Notes: generated from the sequence alone by a model not told the origin. A stretch of DNA of 27,001 nucleotides from CAZLKN01 sp964560135 (GCA_964560135.1 CAZLKN010000040.1:1-27001), one strand, 5' to 3'. Shown: positions 8,132 to 16,293, counted from the stretch's first letter. Program-made: numbers and translations.

Positions 8132-10828
8132 TCACGGGCGACGCCGGCGGGGCTTGGGGGCGGATCGCTTCGCCGCCGGAGCCGGCCCGCTCGTGGGTGC
8201 AGGCAGGACGAAGGAGAACGTCGTCCCCCGGCCCGGGCGGCTGCTGACCTCCAACGTGGTCCCGTGGGCCGCGACGATCCGGCGCACGAACGCCAGACCG
8301 ACACCCAATCCCCCGAACCGCCGGGTCTCAGACGGGTCGGCCTGCACGAACTCGCCCTGGAGACGTTCGAGGTCGTCGGCGGAGATCCCGATCCCCTTGT
8401 CGGTCACGGATACTTCCACGCCCCCGGCGACCTTCCGCGCCCGAACGGCGACCGGGCCCCCGTCGGGCGAGAACTTGACGGCGTTGTCGATCAGCTCGTC
8501 GAGCGCACGTCCCACCAGCGTCGGATCGACATGCACCTCCGGCAGGCCCCGGCTCACCGTCGAGCGGATCGTCCGGTCCCCGAGCCGTTCCGTCCATCTG
8601 TCCTCCGCACCTCGGACGAGCGCAGCGGCGTCCGCGGGCTGTGGCGACACCTCGAGGTGGCCGGCCTCCATGGCGGCGACGTCCACGAGGATGGACACGA
8701 TCCGCTCGAGCCGTTTGCTCGAGGACACGATCTCGTCGAGGAACTGGTCCCGCTGTTTGGCGGACACCTTCTTGCGCCGCATCATCTGGGCATAGCCGAG
8801 GATGGGGGACAAGGGGGTACGCAGCTCGTGGGAGATGTTGGCCAGGAAGCTCGACTTCATCCGCTCCGCCTGCATCTCGCTGGTCACGTCACGAAGGAGG
8901 TCGACTCCCCCGATCACCTTGCCCTCCTCGTCGCGGAGTGTGCTGCAGGTCACAGCCAACGATCGCACGACGCCGTCGGGTGTTTCGATGGCGACCCCGG
9001 CGTCCGAACCGCCGTCGTGGCGCAGCGGACACATGTAGTCGCAGATCGGCTTGCCGTCGCGCCCCCGCGTGAGCTGCCCGTAGACGTCGTGGCACTTCCG
9101 CCCGATGGCCTCGTCGGCGCTCACCCCGCAGATCTCCTCCGCCGCGGGGTTGAAGGAGACGATGTTGAAGTCCGCGTCCATCGCCACCAGGCCCTCGCCC
9201 ATCCCGGCGACGATCGTCTCGAGCTCCCGTCGCGTCTCCTGTTCGGCGGCCAGGGTGGAGCGCAGCGAGACCGTCATGGTGTCGAAGGCACGCGCGAGTA
9301 CCCCGAGCTCGTCGGTGCGGTCGACGCCCGTCGTGCGCTCGAGGTCGCCCTCGGTCACATGCCGCGCCGTCTCGGTCAGGTCGAACACGGGTCGGACAAT
9401 CCGCGAGGACATCCACAGCGCGATCATCACGGCGACCAGAGCGGCGGCCAGGATCGCACCGAGCAGGGCCCGGGACACGTCCAGGGCCGTCCCGACGATC
9501 ACCTCGTCGGAGCGCGCAACGAGGATCGTGCCGCCGTCGGACCCCGCCTGCCCCACACCGGTGGCCGCCACCATGTAGCGCCCCGTGGGGGCCGGGATAC
9601 TGCCACGCCAGTCGCCACCGGCGGCGATCGCACGGCGCGCCTCCGTGGGAAGCTCGATCGCCGCTGCGCGGGGCCCGCTGGCGGCCAGAGTGGTGCCGTC
9701 CGCGGCGAGGATGGCGGCATGCACAGCCAGCCGGTCGGCCAGTCGCTCCAGCGCGGCATCCCCGAAACGTTGAACGAGGATCACCACCGCGTCGGGCTCG
9801 TCGGCGGTTCGATCACGGCCCTGCCGCCATACGGGCGCCGCCCCGACCGCCAGCAGCGCGTCGTCGGCCAGCTCGATCGAGGAGGTCGTCCGGCCGGCGA
9901 GCGCTTCGCCCGCGGCGGTGGATCCGGCCACCTCCCCGGCGAGCGCGGGATCGCCCGCCGACCCATGGATGCTGCGATCCGACATGACGAGCGCGATCAC
10001 CGACAGGTCCGGGAACACCTGCTCGAGGAGCTCCTGGGCGATGGAGTCGGCGCGCTCAGGGTCGTCCAGCGCGTCGCTGAACGTCGGAGAGACGACCCCC
10101 GCGCGACGAGCCACGTCCTCCGAGGCGCGCTGGATCGTGCCCTGCTGGGCCAAAGCTTCCAGCTCGAGGCGGCCGAGCTCGTCGAGTTCGCGGTCGGTGG
10201 CCCCCACCCGGGCGATCGCCCCACCGGCGACGGCCACCACCACGAACAGCACGAGCGTGAACGCGCCGATCACCCGCAACCGCAGCGAAGACCTCATCCG
10301 CCGCCACGCCCATCCGGCGAGCAGCAGCGCGCCCATGGTGCGGAGCAGATGGACCCCCAGGTCTCCGTCGAGCATCCGGGGCACGGGGCCGGCGGCCGCC
10401 AGCCACAGGTCGCCCGCCGCGACCACGCCCCATCCGGCTGCCCACAGACGACGGTCCGGGAGCCGGGCGTGACCGACGGCGACCAGAGCCGCCGCCAAGC
10501 TCGTCCCCCAGCCCAGCCCCGGAACCCCGGCCGCCGCGGCTGCCGGGACCGCGCGCGCTCCGTCCGGATCGGTCCCCCGCAGATCCCACCGGAGCCCGCC
10601 GGCCACGCAGATGAGCCCCACGAAGCGGAGCCCGAGGACCCCGGCGTGCGCCTCCCCGGACAGGAACCACCCGGCGTGCAGGATCTGGCCCACGAACACG
10701 GCGAGCAGACCGGCGGTGATCACCCACAGGCGCCGGTGGACGGCCCAGGCGACCAGCAGCGCAAGGGCGGCGATGACCATCGACTCGAGGGTGAAGTGGA
10801 GCGGGATCGCGACGGCCGGATCCGTCAA
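8132..10828 (-). CDS. Membrane sensor histidine kinase with extracytoplasmic sensor, HAMP and Cys-containing PAS
   Basis: 898 residues. The N-terminus has several membrane segments (about 13-30, 38-52, 64-79, 108-146, 160-176 and 184-208). An extracytoplasmic region follows (about 209-452), then a membrane helix (453-474), HAMP (471-523), PAS (about 534-650), HisKA with H667 in NISHELRTP, and HATPase with N782 (DNAVKFS), D810 (DKGIG) and GLGVGLA. The tail is rich in Pro, Arg and Lys. The PAS carries C567, C579, C596 and C600, the last three in a CHD...CDYMC arrangement that may bind a metal or sense redox state. The TTG start overlaps the PDZ protease TGA (TTGA), with GGGGGG 8 bases upstream. 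No response regulator is adjacent, so its partner is elsewhere. Confidence 0.92.
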   Translation of the reverse strand: MTDPAVAIPLHFTLESMVIAALALLVAWAVHRRLWVITAGLLAVFVGQILHAGWFLSGEAHAGVLGLRFVGLICVAGGLRWDLRGTDPDGARAVPAAAAAGVPGLGWGTSLAAALVAVGHARLPDRRLWAAGWGVVAAGDLWLAAAGPVPRMLDGDLGVHLLRTMGALLLAGWAWRRMRSSLRLRVIGAFTLVLFVVVAVAGGAIARVGATDRELDELGRLELEALAQQGTIQRASEDVARRAGVVSPTFSDALDDPERADSIAQELLEQVFPDLSVIALVMSDRSIHGSAGDPALAGEVAGSTAAGEALAGRTTSSIELADDALLAVGAAPVWRQGRDRTADEPDAVVILVQRFGDAALERLADRLAVHAAILAADGTTLAASGPRAAAIELPTEARRAIAAGGDWRGSIPAPTGRYMVAATGVGQAGSDGGTILVARSDEVIVGTALDVSRALLGAILAAALVAVMIALWMSSRIVRPVFDLTETARHVTEGDLERTTGVDRTDELGVLARAFDTMTVSLRSTLAAEQETRRELETIVAGMGEGLVAMDADFNIVSFNPAAEEICGVSADEAIGRKCHDVYGQLTRGRDGKPICDYMCPLRHDGGSDAGVAIETPDGVVRSLAVTCSTLRDEEGKVIGGVDLLRDVTSEMQAERMKSSFLANISHELRTPLSPILGYAQMMRRKKVSAKQRDQFLDEIVSSSKRLERIVSILVDVAAMEAGHLEVSPQPADAAALVRGAEDRWTERLGDRTIRSTVSRGLPEVHVDPTLVGRALDELIDNAVKFSPDGGPVAVRARKVAGGVEVSVTDKGIGISADDLERLQGEFVQADPSETRRFGGLGVGLAFVRRIVAAHGTTLEVSSRPGRGTTFSFVLPAPTSGPAPAAKRSAPKPRRRRP

Positions 10829-11865
10829 GGACAGGACCCCCCGGAGGCGGCGGGCTCCCGGAGGGCCTCGACCGCATCAGCCAACTCCTCGATGGACACC
10901 ACGGCCATATCGCCGGCCACCGAGCACGCCATCGACAGCAGCTCCGCGGGCACGAGGAAGAGATCCGCCTCCTCGCGCCGGGCCGCGGCCACCTTCTGGA
11001 CGATCCCACCCACGGGCGTGACCTCGCCCCGGAGCCCGATGACCCCGGTGCCCGCCACGGTGCGACCGCCCAGGAGATCCTCCTCCTCGAGCAGGTCGAC
11101 GAGGGTCAGCGCGAACATCAGTCCCGCTGAGGGCCCACCGATGCGTCCGGCATCGATCCCGATGGAGAACGGCAGCTCCACGTCACCAGGGAGGGTCTCG
11201 ATCATGACGCCGATCATGGGACGTCCGGGCTCGTCGGGTCTCGGGATCGTGCGTACGGCCACCTCGATCTCCTCGTCGTCGCGGATCAACCGCAGCGCGA
11301 TCTCCTCGCCCACCCCCCGGGCGTCGACACGCCCCACCAGGTCCAGGGTGTCGGCCACCGGCTCGGCGTCGGCGGCCACGATCACGTCACCGGGTTCCAG
11401 GACCGCGGCCGCCGGAGTGTCCTCCTGCACCTGCACCACCCGGGCCCCCGCCCCGCTGATGTCCACGTCGTAGCCGAGGTGTATCAGGGCCGCCGCGGCC
11501 GCGAAGATCTGCGACCGTTCCATCATCTCCTCGTTGACCCGGTCGACCTCGTCGTCCGTGCGGCCCGGCGGGATGATCCGGTCGCGGTGGATCAGCTCCA
11601 CGCTGTCCGCGACCAGCGCGCGGATGGTTTCCGCGAGGTTGCGGACCTCCCGCAGCGAAACCGTGGTCAGCAGCAGACGCCCGTTCACGGGGTACATCTC
11701 GGCCCCCTCGACGCGCACGAGAGGGGGAACATTCTCCGCCGGACCGGGTGATACGAGGAAGTAGGGAACCTGCAGACTGAGCGTCGCCACGACGAGGACG
11801 GCCGCGGGGATGAACGCGAACACACGCGGCACGGGACGCTCGGGGGTCATGAACTCGACGCTCAC
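10825..11865 (-). CDS. Membrane-anchored PDZ/Lon-like serine protease (Rv3194c-like)
   Basis: 346 residues. A single N-terminal membrane helix (about 15-37) precedes an extracytoplasmic part. A PDZ domain lies at about 130-215 (VVQVQEDTPAAAVLEPGDVI), and a Lon-type protease domain fills the C-terminus. The Ser-Lys dyad is visible as S246 (GGPSAGLMF) and K291 (GGIVQKVAAAR). It presumably processes or degrades envelope proteins. GTG at 11865 is taken as the start; an ATG at 11850 (sixth codon) is possible. It is the first gene of a run leading to the histidine kinase (TTGA overlap), UPF0182 and the nitroreductase. The mycobacterial homologue Rv3194c likewise neighbours UPF0182. Confidence 0.9.
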   Translation of the reverse strand: MSVEFMTPERPVPRVFAFIPAAVLVVATLSLQVPYFLVSPGPAENVPPLVRVEGAEMYPVNGRLLLTTVSLREVRNLAETIRALVADSVELIHRDRIIPPGRTDDEVDRVNEEMMERSQIFAAAAALIHLGYDVDISGAGARVVQVQEDTPAAAVLEPGDVIVAADAEPVADTLDLVGRVDARGVGEEIALRLIRDDEEIEVAVRTIPRPDEPGRPMIGVMIETLPGDVELPFSIGIDAGRIGGPSAGLMFALTLVDLLEEEDLLGGRTVAGTGVIGLRGEVTPVGGIVQKVAAARREEADLFLVPAELLSMACSVAGDMAVVSIEELADAVEALREPAASGGSCP

Positions 11866-11880
11866 ATCGCTCTCGCTGCC

Positions 11881-11886
11881 TAGAAT
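11881..11886 (+). promoter_or_regulatory. Possible -10 hexamer for the proline-rich membrane protein
   Basis: TAGAAT differs from TATAAT at one base and lies 40 bases before the chosen GTG at 11927, leaving a short leader that contains the ribosome site. It falls between the divergent protease and proline-rich genes. No good -35 at standard spacing. Confidence 0.4.
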
Positions 11887-11898
11887 GGACCAAGTTCA

Positions 11899-11904
11899 AC
11901 GGTA
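11899..11904 (-). promoter_or_regulatory. Possible -10 hexamer for the PDZ protease operon
   Basis: TACCGT on the minus strand, 33 bases before the protease GTG, fits TANNNT. It is weak evidence on its own. It interleaves with the plus-strand TAGAAT, so the two divergent promoters would overlap. Confidence 0.25.
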
Positions 11905-11916
11905 TTTCATGCAGGC

Positions 11917-11923
11917 GAGGAGG
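11917..11923 (+). promoter_or_regulatory. Ribosome binding site deciding the GTG start at 11927
   Basis: GAGGAGG sits 3 bases before the GTG at 11927, with its first GAGG 6 bases away. In-frame upstream starts at 11810, 11885 and 11909 lack such a site and would extend the protein back over the divergent protease gene or its promoter. Confidence 0.55.
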
Positions 11924-11926
11924 ATC

Positions 11927-12586
11927 GTGCCCACCGAGCACCCGTTTCCGGCGCAGCGAGACGACGACGAACCGACCTCCGAGCCGTTGGTCGGCTCCGA
12001 GCCGGATCCTCGCCCGGATCCTCCCAATAAACAGCCCGAGGCGGCCTCCCCGGGCCCGGCCTCCCATGCGCCCCCGCCGGTGGAGCATCGTCCGGACGCA
12101 CCGCCCCCCGCAGGACAGCCTTCCGAGAGCCAGCCCACCGCGAACCGGCCCCCGGCTGGTCCGCCTCCTGTTGACGCGCCACCCACATCGGCCGAATCCG
12201 CCTCCAGGTTCCCGGTCTCCCAGCCCGCGGACGAACCCGCCGCCGGGCAGCTCCGTGGCCGTCACGTGGCATGGGCACGCCTCCTGCTCCCATCGGCCCC
12301 CGCGGACCCGGAGCCGTCGACGGTCCCCCTGCGCACGCACAGCCCACCCCCCGCTCCGACGCCGCAGACCTCCACCCGTCCGGCCGAGCCTCCGGCGCGA
12401 CCGGCCCCCGAACCCCATGCAGCCAGGCCCTCGGTACCGGCGGCGGCGATCGACGACGCGACGGACATTCCGAGCGCCGTCGGGCGCCTGGTCGCACTCA
12501 TCGTGACGCTGGGTCTCGGTTGGGCTCTCGCCGTGGCGGTGGGCGTCTGGCTGCTGGTGTACCTCGTGTCCCGGGCGGCGGGCTGA
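11927..12586 (+). CDS. Proline-rich protein with C-terminal membrane anchor, unknown function
   Basis: 219 residues from the GTG. Residues 1 to about 175 are low-complexity and rich in Pro, Ala, Glu and Ser, predicted disordered, with repeated PPPA/APPP patterns. Residues about 188-213 form one strong membrane helix (VTLGLGWALAVAVGVWLLVYLV) ending SRAAG, so it looks tail-anchored. No domain is recognised. Codon use in the helix is strongly GC at third positions and a Shine-Dalgarno precedes the start, supporting a real gene despite the long open frames on the other strand. It is convergent with the subtilase pair (10 bases apart) and divergent from the PDZ protease. A surface role is possible but unproven. 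Confidence 0.65.
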   Translation: MPTEHPFPAQRDDDEPTSEPLVGSEPDPRPDPPNKQPEAASPGPASHAPPPVEHRPDAPPPAGQPSESQPTANRPPAGPPPVDAPPTSAESASRFPVSQPADEPAAGQLRGRHVAWARLLLPSAPADPEPSTVPLRTHSPPPAPTPQTSTRPAEPPARPAPEPHAARPSVPAAAIDDATDIPSAVGRLVALIVTLGLGWALAVAVGVWLLVYLVSRAAG

Positions 12587-12596
12587 CCCGCACGCG

Positions 12597-13796
12597 CTAC
12601 AACTCCCACACGGACGTCGGTTCGGGATCCCGCTCGGCATCCGCGACCGCCTGCCACCGGATGGCGAGGTACGCGGCGAGAAGCGCCACGACGGCTGCGG
12701 CCATCGTTCCACTCCGCGCGGGGGACCCCTGGCCGGAAAAGCCCGGGACCAACGCGCCCGTCTCGTCGCGGCGGATCGCCTCGAACCGGTTCTCGGCAGC
12801 CGTCGGACCCGTCTCCGGGGGCACGGCGATCTGGCTTCCCGTACCGGCGAAACCGAGGGCCCGGGCCGCGTTCACGCGTCCGAAGCCGTAGTCGGGATCG
12901 GGCCCCGACACCCCGAGATCGTCGACGGTGCCCATGATCCGCTCGACGGCTTGCTCGTTGTTGAGCCCGTCGCTCATGAGCAGTGCCGCGAGCCCGGACA
13001 CGTGCGGAGCGGCCATGGACGTGCCCGACCCCGTGGCGTACACGGCGTCATCGTCGGGCGTGGCGGGGTCCCAGAACGTGCTCACGATCTTGTCCCCCGG
13101 TGCGACCACGAGCGGGTCGCGGTTGGAGAACGCCGCACGGCCGTCGCCCGCGGCCGTCGCCCCGACGGAGATCACGTTCGGCCCGGCCGCCGGGAAGTCG
13201 CTGTAGGGAAGGTCGTCGTTCCCGGCCGCCGCCACGACCAGCGCACCCGCGTACCAGGCTTCACGGATGGCGTCCTGGATCTGCCGGGAGGTGCCGGTGC
13301 GCTCCATCTTCAGGTCGGTCAGGCTCATGTTGATCACGAGCTTCCGGCCGAGCTGCCGGGTCTGGAGGACGGCGTACCGGATGGCCTCCGCCACGTGGGA
13401 CTCGACCCCGGTCCCGTCGGCGTCGAGGACCCGCAGGGGCATGATCGACGCCGCGGGGGCCACCCCGGCGATCCCGAGCCCGTTGTCGGTAGCGGCGGCC
13501 GCGATACCGGCGACGTGGGTCCCGTGGCCGTTCATGTCCTGCGGGACGTCGTCGCCGTCGACGAAGTCCTTGCCCTGGATGAGCTTGTCTCGGAGGTCCT
13601 CATGGCGAAGGTGCACGCCCGTGTCGATCACGGCGATCACGACGCCGGAACCGAGAGCCCGGGTCCACGCGGCGTCGGCCTGGATCCGGTCGATGCCGTA
13701 CTGATGAGACCGCAGCGGATCGTTGGCGGCGATCGCTACCGGAACCAACAGCATCAGACACGCGGTCGCGGCCAGCCCCCAGCGCAGCAGTCTCAC
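12597..13796 (-). CDS. Subtilisin-like (S8) serine protease, membrane-anchored, second of tandem pair
   Basis: 399 residues from a GTG that overlaps the TGA of the upstream subtilase (GTGA). An ATG 33 bases earlier (13829) is an alternative, but the GTG gives a clean signal peptide, MRLLRWGLAATACLMLLVPV, with cleavage near AIAA. The catalytic triad is D58 (AVIDTGV), H91 (NGHGTHVAGI) and S260 (GSGTSMAAPHV), with oxyanion N193 (AAGND). A linker of about 35 residues and a hydrophobic helix near 368-384 (AAAVVALLAAYLAIRW) anchor the C-terminus, leaving a short charged tail inside. The layout resembles mycosins (MycP), but no ESX/type VII genes are in view. It is probably an exported protease facing the outside of the membrane. 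Substrate unknown. Confidence 0.88.
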   Translation of the reverse strand: MRLLRWGLAATACLMLLVPVAIAANDPLRSHQYGIDRIQADAAWTRALGSGVVIAVIDTGVHLRHEDLRDKLIQGKDFVDGDDVPQDMNGHGTHVAGIAAAATDNGLGIAGVAPAASIMPLRVLDADGTGVESHVAEAIRYAVLQTRQLGRKLVINMSLTDLKMERTGTSRQIQDAIREAWYAGALVVAAAGNDDLPYSDFPAAGPNVISVGATAAGDGRAAFSNRDPLVVAPGDKIVSTFWDPATPDDDAVYATGSGTSMAAPHVSGLAALLMSDGLNNEQAVERIMGTVDDLGVSGPDPDYGFGRVNAARALGFAGTGSQIAVPPETGPTAAENRFEAIRRDETGALVPGFSGQGSPARSGTMAAAVVALLAAYLAIRWQAVADAERDPEPTSVWEL

Positions 13797-15100
13797 GAGG
13801 GTCGTCGCCTGACCAGATAGATGGCCCACGCGGCGCCCGCGAACATCAGCAGCGCCACCCCTCCGACCACCGTCGGCAGGACGGCGCCCTGTTCCTCACC
13901 GTCGTCCAGGGCAAGGGGTGACGGCGTCGAGGCGTCCCCGTCCTCGATGGTCCCGGCCACGGACGCACCACCGGCCGCGGGTTCGGGGGCCGGGGCCTCG
14001 GTCGCCTCCATGTCGGGCGCGGGCGTCGACGACCGCGGAGACACCCGGCGACGGGGAGGGGGCGCCGTGCCCTCGTTGCTCCCCCCGGCGGGCGGAGGCG
14101 GCTGCGTCTGCGGAGCCTGGGTGGCGGCGGGGGTACGACCCGTTTCGACGCGTCCGGCTTCCACAGCTGCGGCCAGATCGAGGCGTCCGTGCCCGAAGTC
14201 CCCCGACGAGCCGATGTCCTCGGCGGTGGAGAGCAGGATCTGCACCGCGCGGTCGCGCCCGACGCCCATGGACCGCAGCACGGTGGCGGCTCCGGCCACG
14301 TGCGGAGCAGCCATCGACGTCCCCGACTGGTACGCGTACTGGTTGCGCTGGCCGGCGGCCCAGTAGGTGGACAGGATCCGGTCGGCGGCGGCGGACGTCA
14401 GGGGATCCGCGCCCCCGGGCGCGGCCATCCCCCACTTCGCGTCCCCGACACCGCTGGAGTACGCGGGTTTGCGGTCGTTGCGGGTGGTCGCGGATACGAC
14501 GATGGCGTTCACGTTCGTGTAGCCGGACCACAGCAGGAACTCGTTGCCGGCTGCCACCACGGGGATCGCGCCCTTGGACCAGGCGTACTCGATCGCCTCG
14601 CCGAACCCAGGGCCGAACACCTGCTTGCCGACGCGGGCCAGCGAGAGATTGATCACGTGGGCACCGTTGTCCGCGGCCCACCGGATGCCGGCAGCCACAT
14701 CAGACCCGGTCCCCTCCCCGTTGTGGTCGAGGACCCGGATGGGCATGATGCGGGTCTCCGGGGCGGTCGCGGCAACACCTCTGCCGTTGTTCGTCGCCGC
14801 AGCTGCGATCCCGGCCACATGGGTCCCATGGCCCTCTTCGTCCTGGGGGGCATCGTCATCGTCCACGAAGTCGTAGCCGGGAACGATCTTCGCCTGCAGG
14901 TCCTCGTGCTGGAGGTCGACGCCGGTGTCGACCACCGCCACGACGATCCCCGCACCGGAGGCGCTGCCCCAGGCCTCGGGGGCCCGCACGTTCTGAAGCG
15001 CCCACTGGTTCGCGAACCCCGGATCGTTGACGGCGGCGCTGGGTGGCGCCGCGGCCACCACGAACAACAGCACCAGGGCAGCCACCGCGGACCTTCTCAT
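13793..15100 (-). CDS. Subtilisin-like (S8) serine protease, membrane-anchored, first of tandem pair
   Basis: 435 residues. The ATG at 15100 is preferred to the one at 15106 because GAAGGG lies 6 bases before it. The signal peptide is MRRSAVAALVLLFVVAAAPP, with cleavage near SAA. The triad is D58 (AVVDTGV), H91 (EGHGTHVAGI) and S262 (QSGTSMAAPHV), with oxyanion N186 (AAGNE). A Pro/Thr/Glu-rich linker of about 85 residues (about 320-405) leads to a C-terminal membrane helix followed by RRRPS. The fold and N-terminal sequence are close to the next gene, so the pair arose by tandem duplication. This mycosin-like shape normally accompanies type VII secretion, which is not seen here. Confidence 0.9.
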   Translation of the reverse strand: MRRSAVAALVLLFVVAAAPPSAAVNDPGFANQWALQNVRAPEAWGSASGAGIVVAVVDTGVDLQHEDLQAKIVPGYDFVDDDDAPQDEEGHGTHVAGIAAAATNNGRGVAATAPETRIMPIRVLDHNGEGTGSDVAAGIRWAADNGAHVINLSLARVGKQVFGPGFGEAIEYAWSKGAIPVVAAGNEFLLWSGYTNVNAIVVSATTRNDRKPAYSSGVGDAKWGMAAPGGADPLTSAAADRILSTYWAAGQRNQYAYQSGTSMAAPHVAGAATVLRSMGVGRDRAVQILLSTAEDIGSSGDFGHGRLDLAAAVEAGRVETGRTPAATQAPQTQPPPPAGGSNEGTAPPPRRRVSPRSSTPAPDMEATEAPAPEPAAGGASVAGTIEDGDASTPSPLALDDGEEQGAVLPTVVGGVALLMFAGAAWAIYLVRRRPS

Positions 15101-15128
15101 ATCCATCCCTTCGTATCCCCGTCTCCTG

Positions 15129-15134
15129 AGTCTA
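15129..15134 (-). promoter_or_regulatory. Possible -10 hexamer for the subtilase pair
   Basis: TAGACT on the minus strand, 28 bases before the ATG at 15100, fits TANNNT and would leave a leader carrying the GAAGGG ribosome site. No clear -35. Confidence 0.4.
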
Positions 15135-15185
15135 AACGCCCCTGAGCGGGTGCAGGGTTCGTCCGGCGGTCCTGACCTGCGGATC

Positions 15186-15206
15186 CGGACGGCGCGCTCC
15201 CGTCCG
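15186..15206. repeat. Inverted repeat upstream of the aldo/keto reductase gene
   Basis: Perfect 7-base arms, CGGACGG (15186-15192) and CCGTCCG (15200-15206), with a 7-base loop in the divergent gap between the subtilase and reductase genes. A second palindrome, GCCCGG/CCGGGC, lies at 15212-15225. No U-tract follows, so an operator is likelier than a terminator, though GC-rich sequence makes chance repeats common. Confidence 0.35.
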
Positions 15207-15238
15207 AGGGGGCCCGGCCCCGGGCAGGCCCGACCCGA

Positions 15239-15244
15239 TACAAT
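15239..15244 (+). promoter_or_regulatory. -10 hexamer of a leaderless promoter (aldo/keto reductase)
   Basis: TACAAT is followed by 6 bases and then the GTG start at 15251. No ribosome site precedes that GTG. Hexamer and spacing place the transcription start at or next to the start codon, so the mRNA is probably leaderless. Confidence 0.6.
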
Positions 15245-15250
15245 CCGGTC

Positions 15251-16270
15251 GTGATCGCCAAACGCAGCTTCGGCACCTCAGGCGTCGACGCCTCCGAGGT
15301 CGGGTTCGGGGCGTGGACGCTCGGCCTGCCCTGGTGGGGAGAGATCGACGACGTGGAGGCCGCCCGGCTCGTCGCGAGCGCGATCGACCTGGGGATCACG
15401 TTCTTCGACACCGCCGACACCTACGGGGCCGGCCTCGGCGAGAAGCGCCTCGGCGAAGCACTCCAAGACCACCGGGACCGGGTCACGATCGGCACGAAGT
15501 TCGGCTACGACATCACCGCGCCCCAGAAAGGACACGCCGAGCGGCCGCAGCGCTGGGATCCGGCGTGGATCCGGACGGCCTGTGAGGGCTCGCTCGAGCG
15601 CCTGCGCACCGACGTCATCGACCTCTACGAGCTGCACAACCCGCGGATGCCGCAGATCGCCGACGACGACATCTTCGCCACCCTCGAGGACCTGAAAGCC
15701 GAAGGCAAGATCAGGGCCTACGGCGTGGCGCTCGGACCGGCCATCGGCTGGGAGCAGGAGGGCGTCCAGGCTCTCCGCAACCGGCGGATCGACGCGCTCC
15801 AGACCGTGTACAACGTGCTGGAACCCGAACCCGGACGGACCTTCCTCGAAGAGGTCCGGAGCAACGACGCGGCCACGGCGGGGATCATGGCGCGGGTACC
15901 GCACGCCTCGGACGCGCTGACCGGCAGGTACACCCCGGACACGGTGTTCCCGGCCACCGACCACCGCTCCTTCAGGAAGCGGGAATGGATGCTCCGGGCG
16001 CTGCGGAAGGTGGACCGGCTCGGATTCCTGCTCGAGGGACGGACGATCGGACAGGCGGCGATCGCCTGGATCCTGTCCGACCCGGCGATCACGACGGTGC
16101 TGCCGACGGTCACGACGGTCACCGAGCTCGAAGAGTACGCGGCGGCCGCCGCTTCACCACTGACGGCCGACGAGGTCGCACAGGTGCGGGACCTGTACGA
16201 ACGGGACTTCGATCTGCCTCCGGCGGAGCCGGAGGAGACGATCGAGCTCCGGTCATCGGCCGGCGGCTGA
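15251..16270 (+). CDS. Aldo/keto reductase
   Basis: 339 residues with a complete AKR barrel. The catalytic tetrad is visible: D53 and Y58 in FFDTADTYG, K83 in IGTKFGY and H129 in YELHNPRM. It should reduce a carbonyl compound with NADPH in the cytoplasm; the opening KRSFGTSGVDASEVGFGAW is typical of the group with AKR11-like members. The C-terminal region ends with a TVLPTV segment of the cofactor-binding side. The gene probably starts a leaderless transcript from TACAAT at 15239. The citrate synthase gene begins 29 bases downstream on the same strand, so the two may be co-transcribed. The substrate is unknown. Confidence 0.9.
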   Translation: MIAKRSFGTSGVDASEVGFGAWTLGLPWWGEIDDVEAARLVASAIDLGITFFDTADTYGAGLGEKRLGEALQDHRDRVTIGTKFGYDITAPQKGHAERPQRWDPAWIRTACEGSLERLRTDVIDLYELHNPRMPQIADDDIFATLEDLKAEGKIRAYGVALGPAIGWEQEGVQALRNRRIDALQTVYNVLEPEPGRTFLEEVRSNDAATAGIMARVPHASDALTGRYTPDTVFPATDHRSFRKREWMLRALRKVDRLGFLLEGRTIGQAAIAWILSDPAITTVLPTVTTVTELEEYAAAAASPLTADEVAQVRDLYERDFDLPPAEPEETIELRSSAGG

Positions 16271-16285
16271 CCGAATCACACGCGG

Positions 16286-16293
16286 AAGGAGGG
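16286..16293 (+). promoter_or_regulatory. Ribosome binding site fixing the citrate synthase start
   Basis: AAGGAGGG lies 6 bases before the GTG at 16300. The frame stays open upstream to 15985 inside the reductase gene, but only this GTG has a ribosome site and it coincides with the start of the CBS domain. Confidence 0.75.

Noticed and set aside
8126..11473. Open frame of more than 1100 codons on the plus strand opposite the kinase and protease
   Set aside because: Its translation is low-complexity, rich in Arg, Gly, Pro, His and Asp with no domain, while the minus strand encodes clear kinase and Lon motifs. High GC suppresses stops on the opposite strand.
11387..12712. Minus-strand frame of 441 codons across the proline-rich gene
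   Set aside because: Gly/Arg-rich, no motif, overlaps the protease gene; the plus-strand frame has a ribosome site and a convincing membrane helix.
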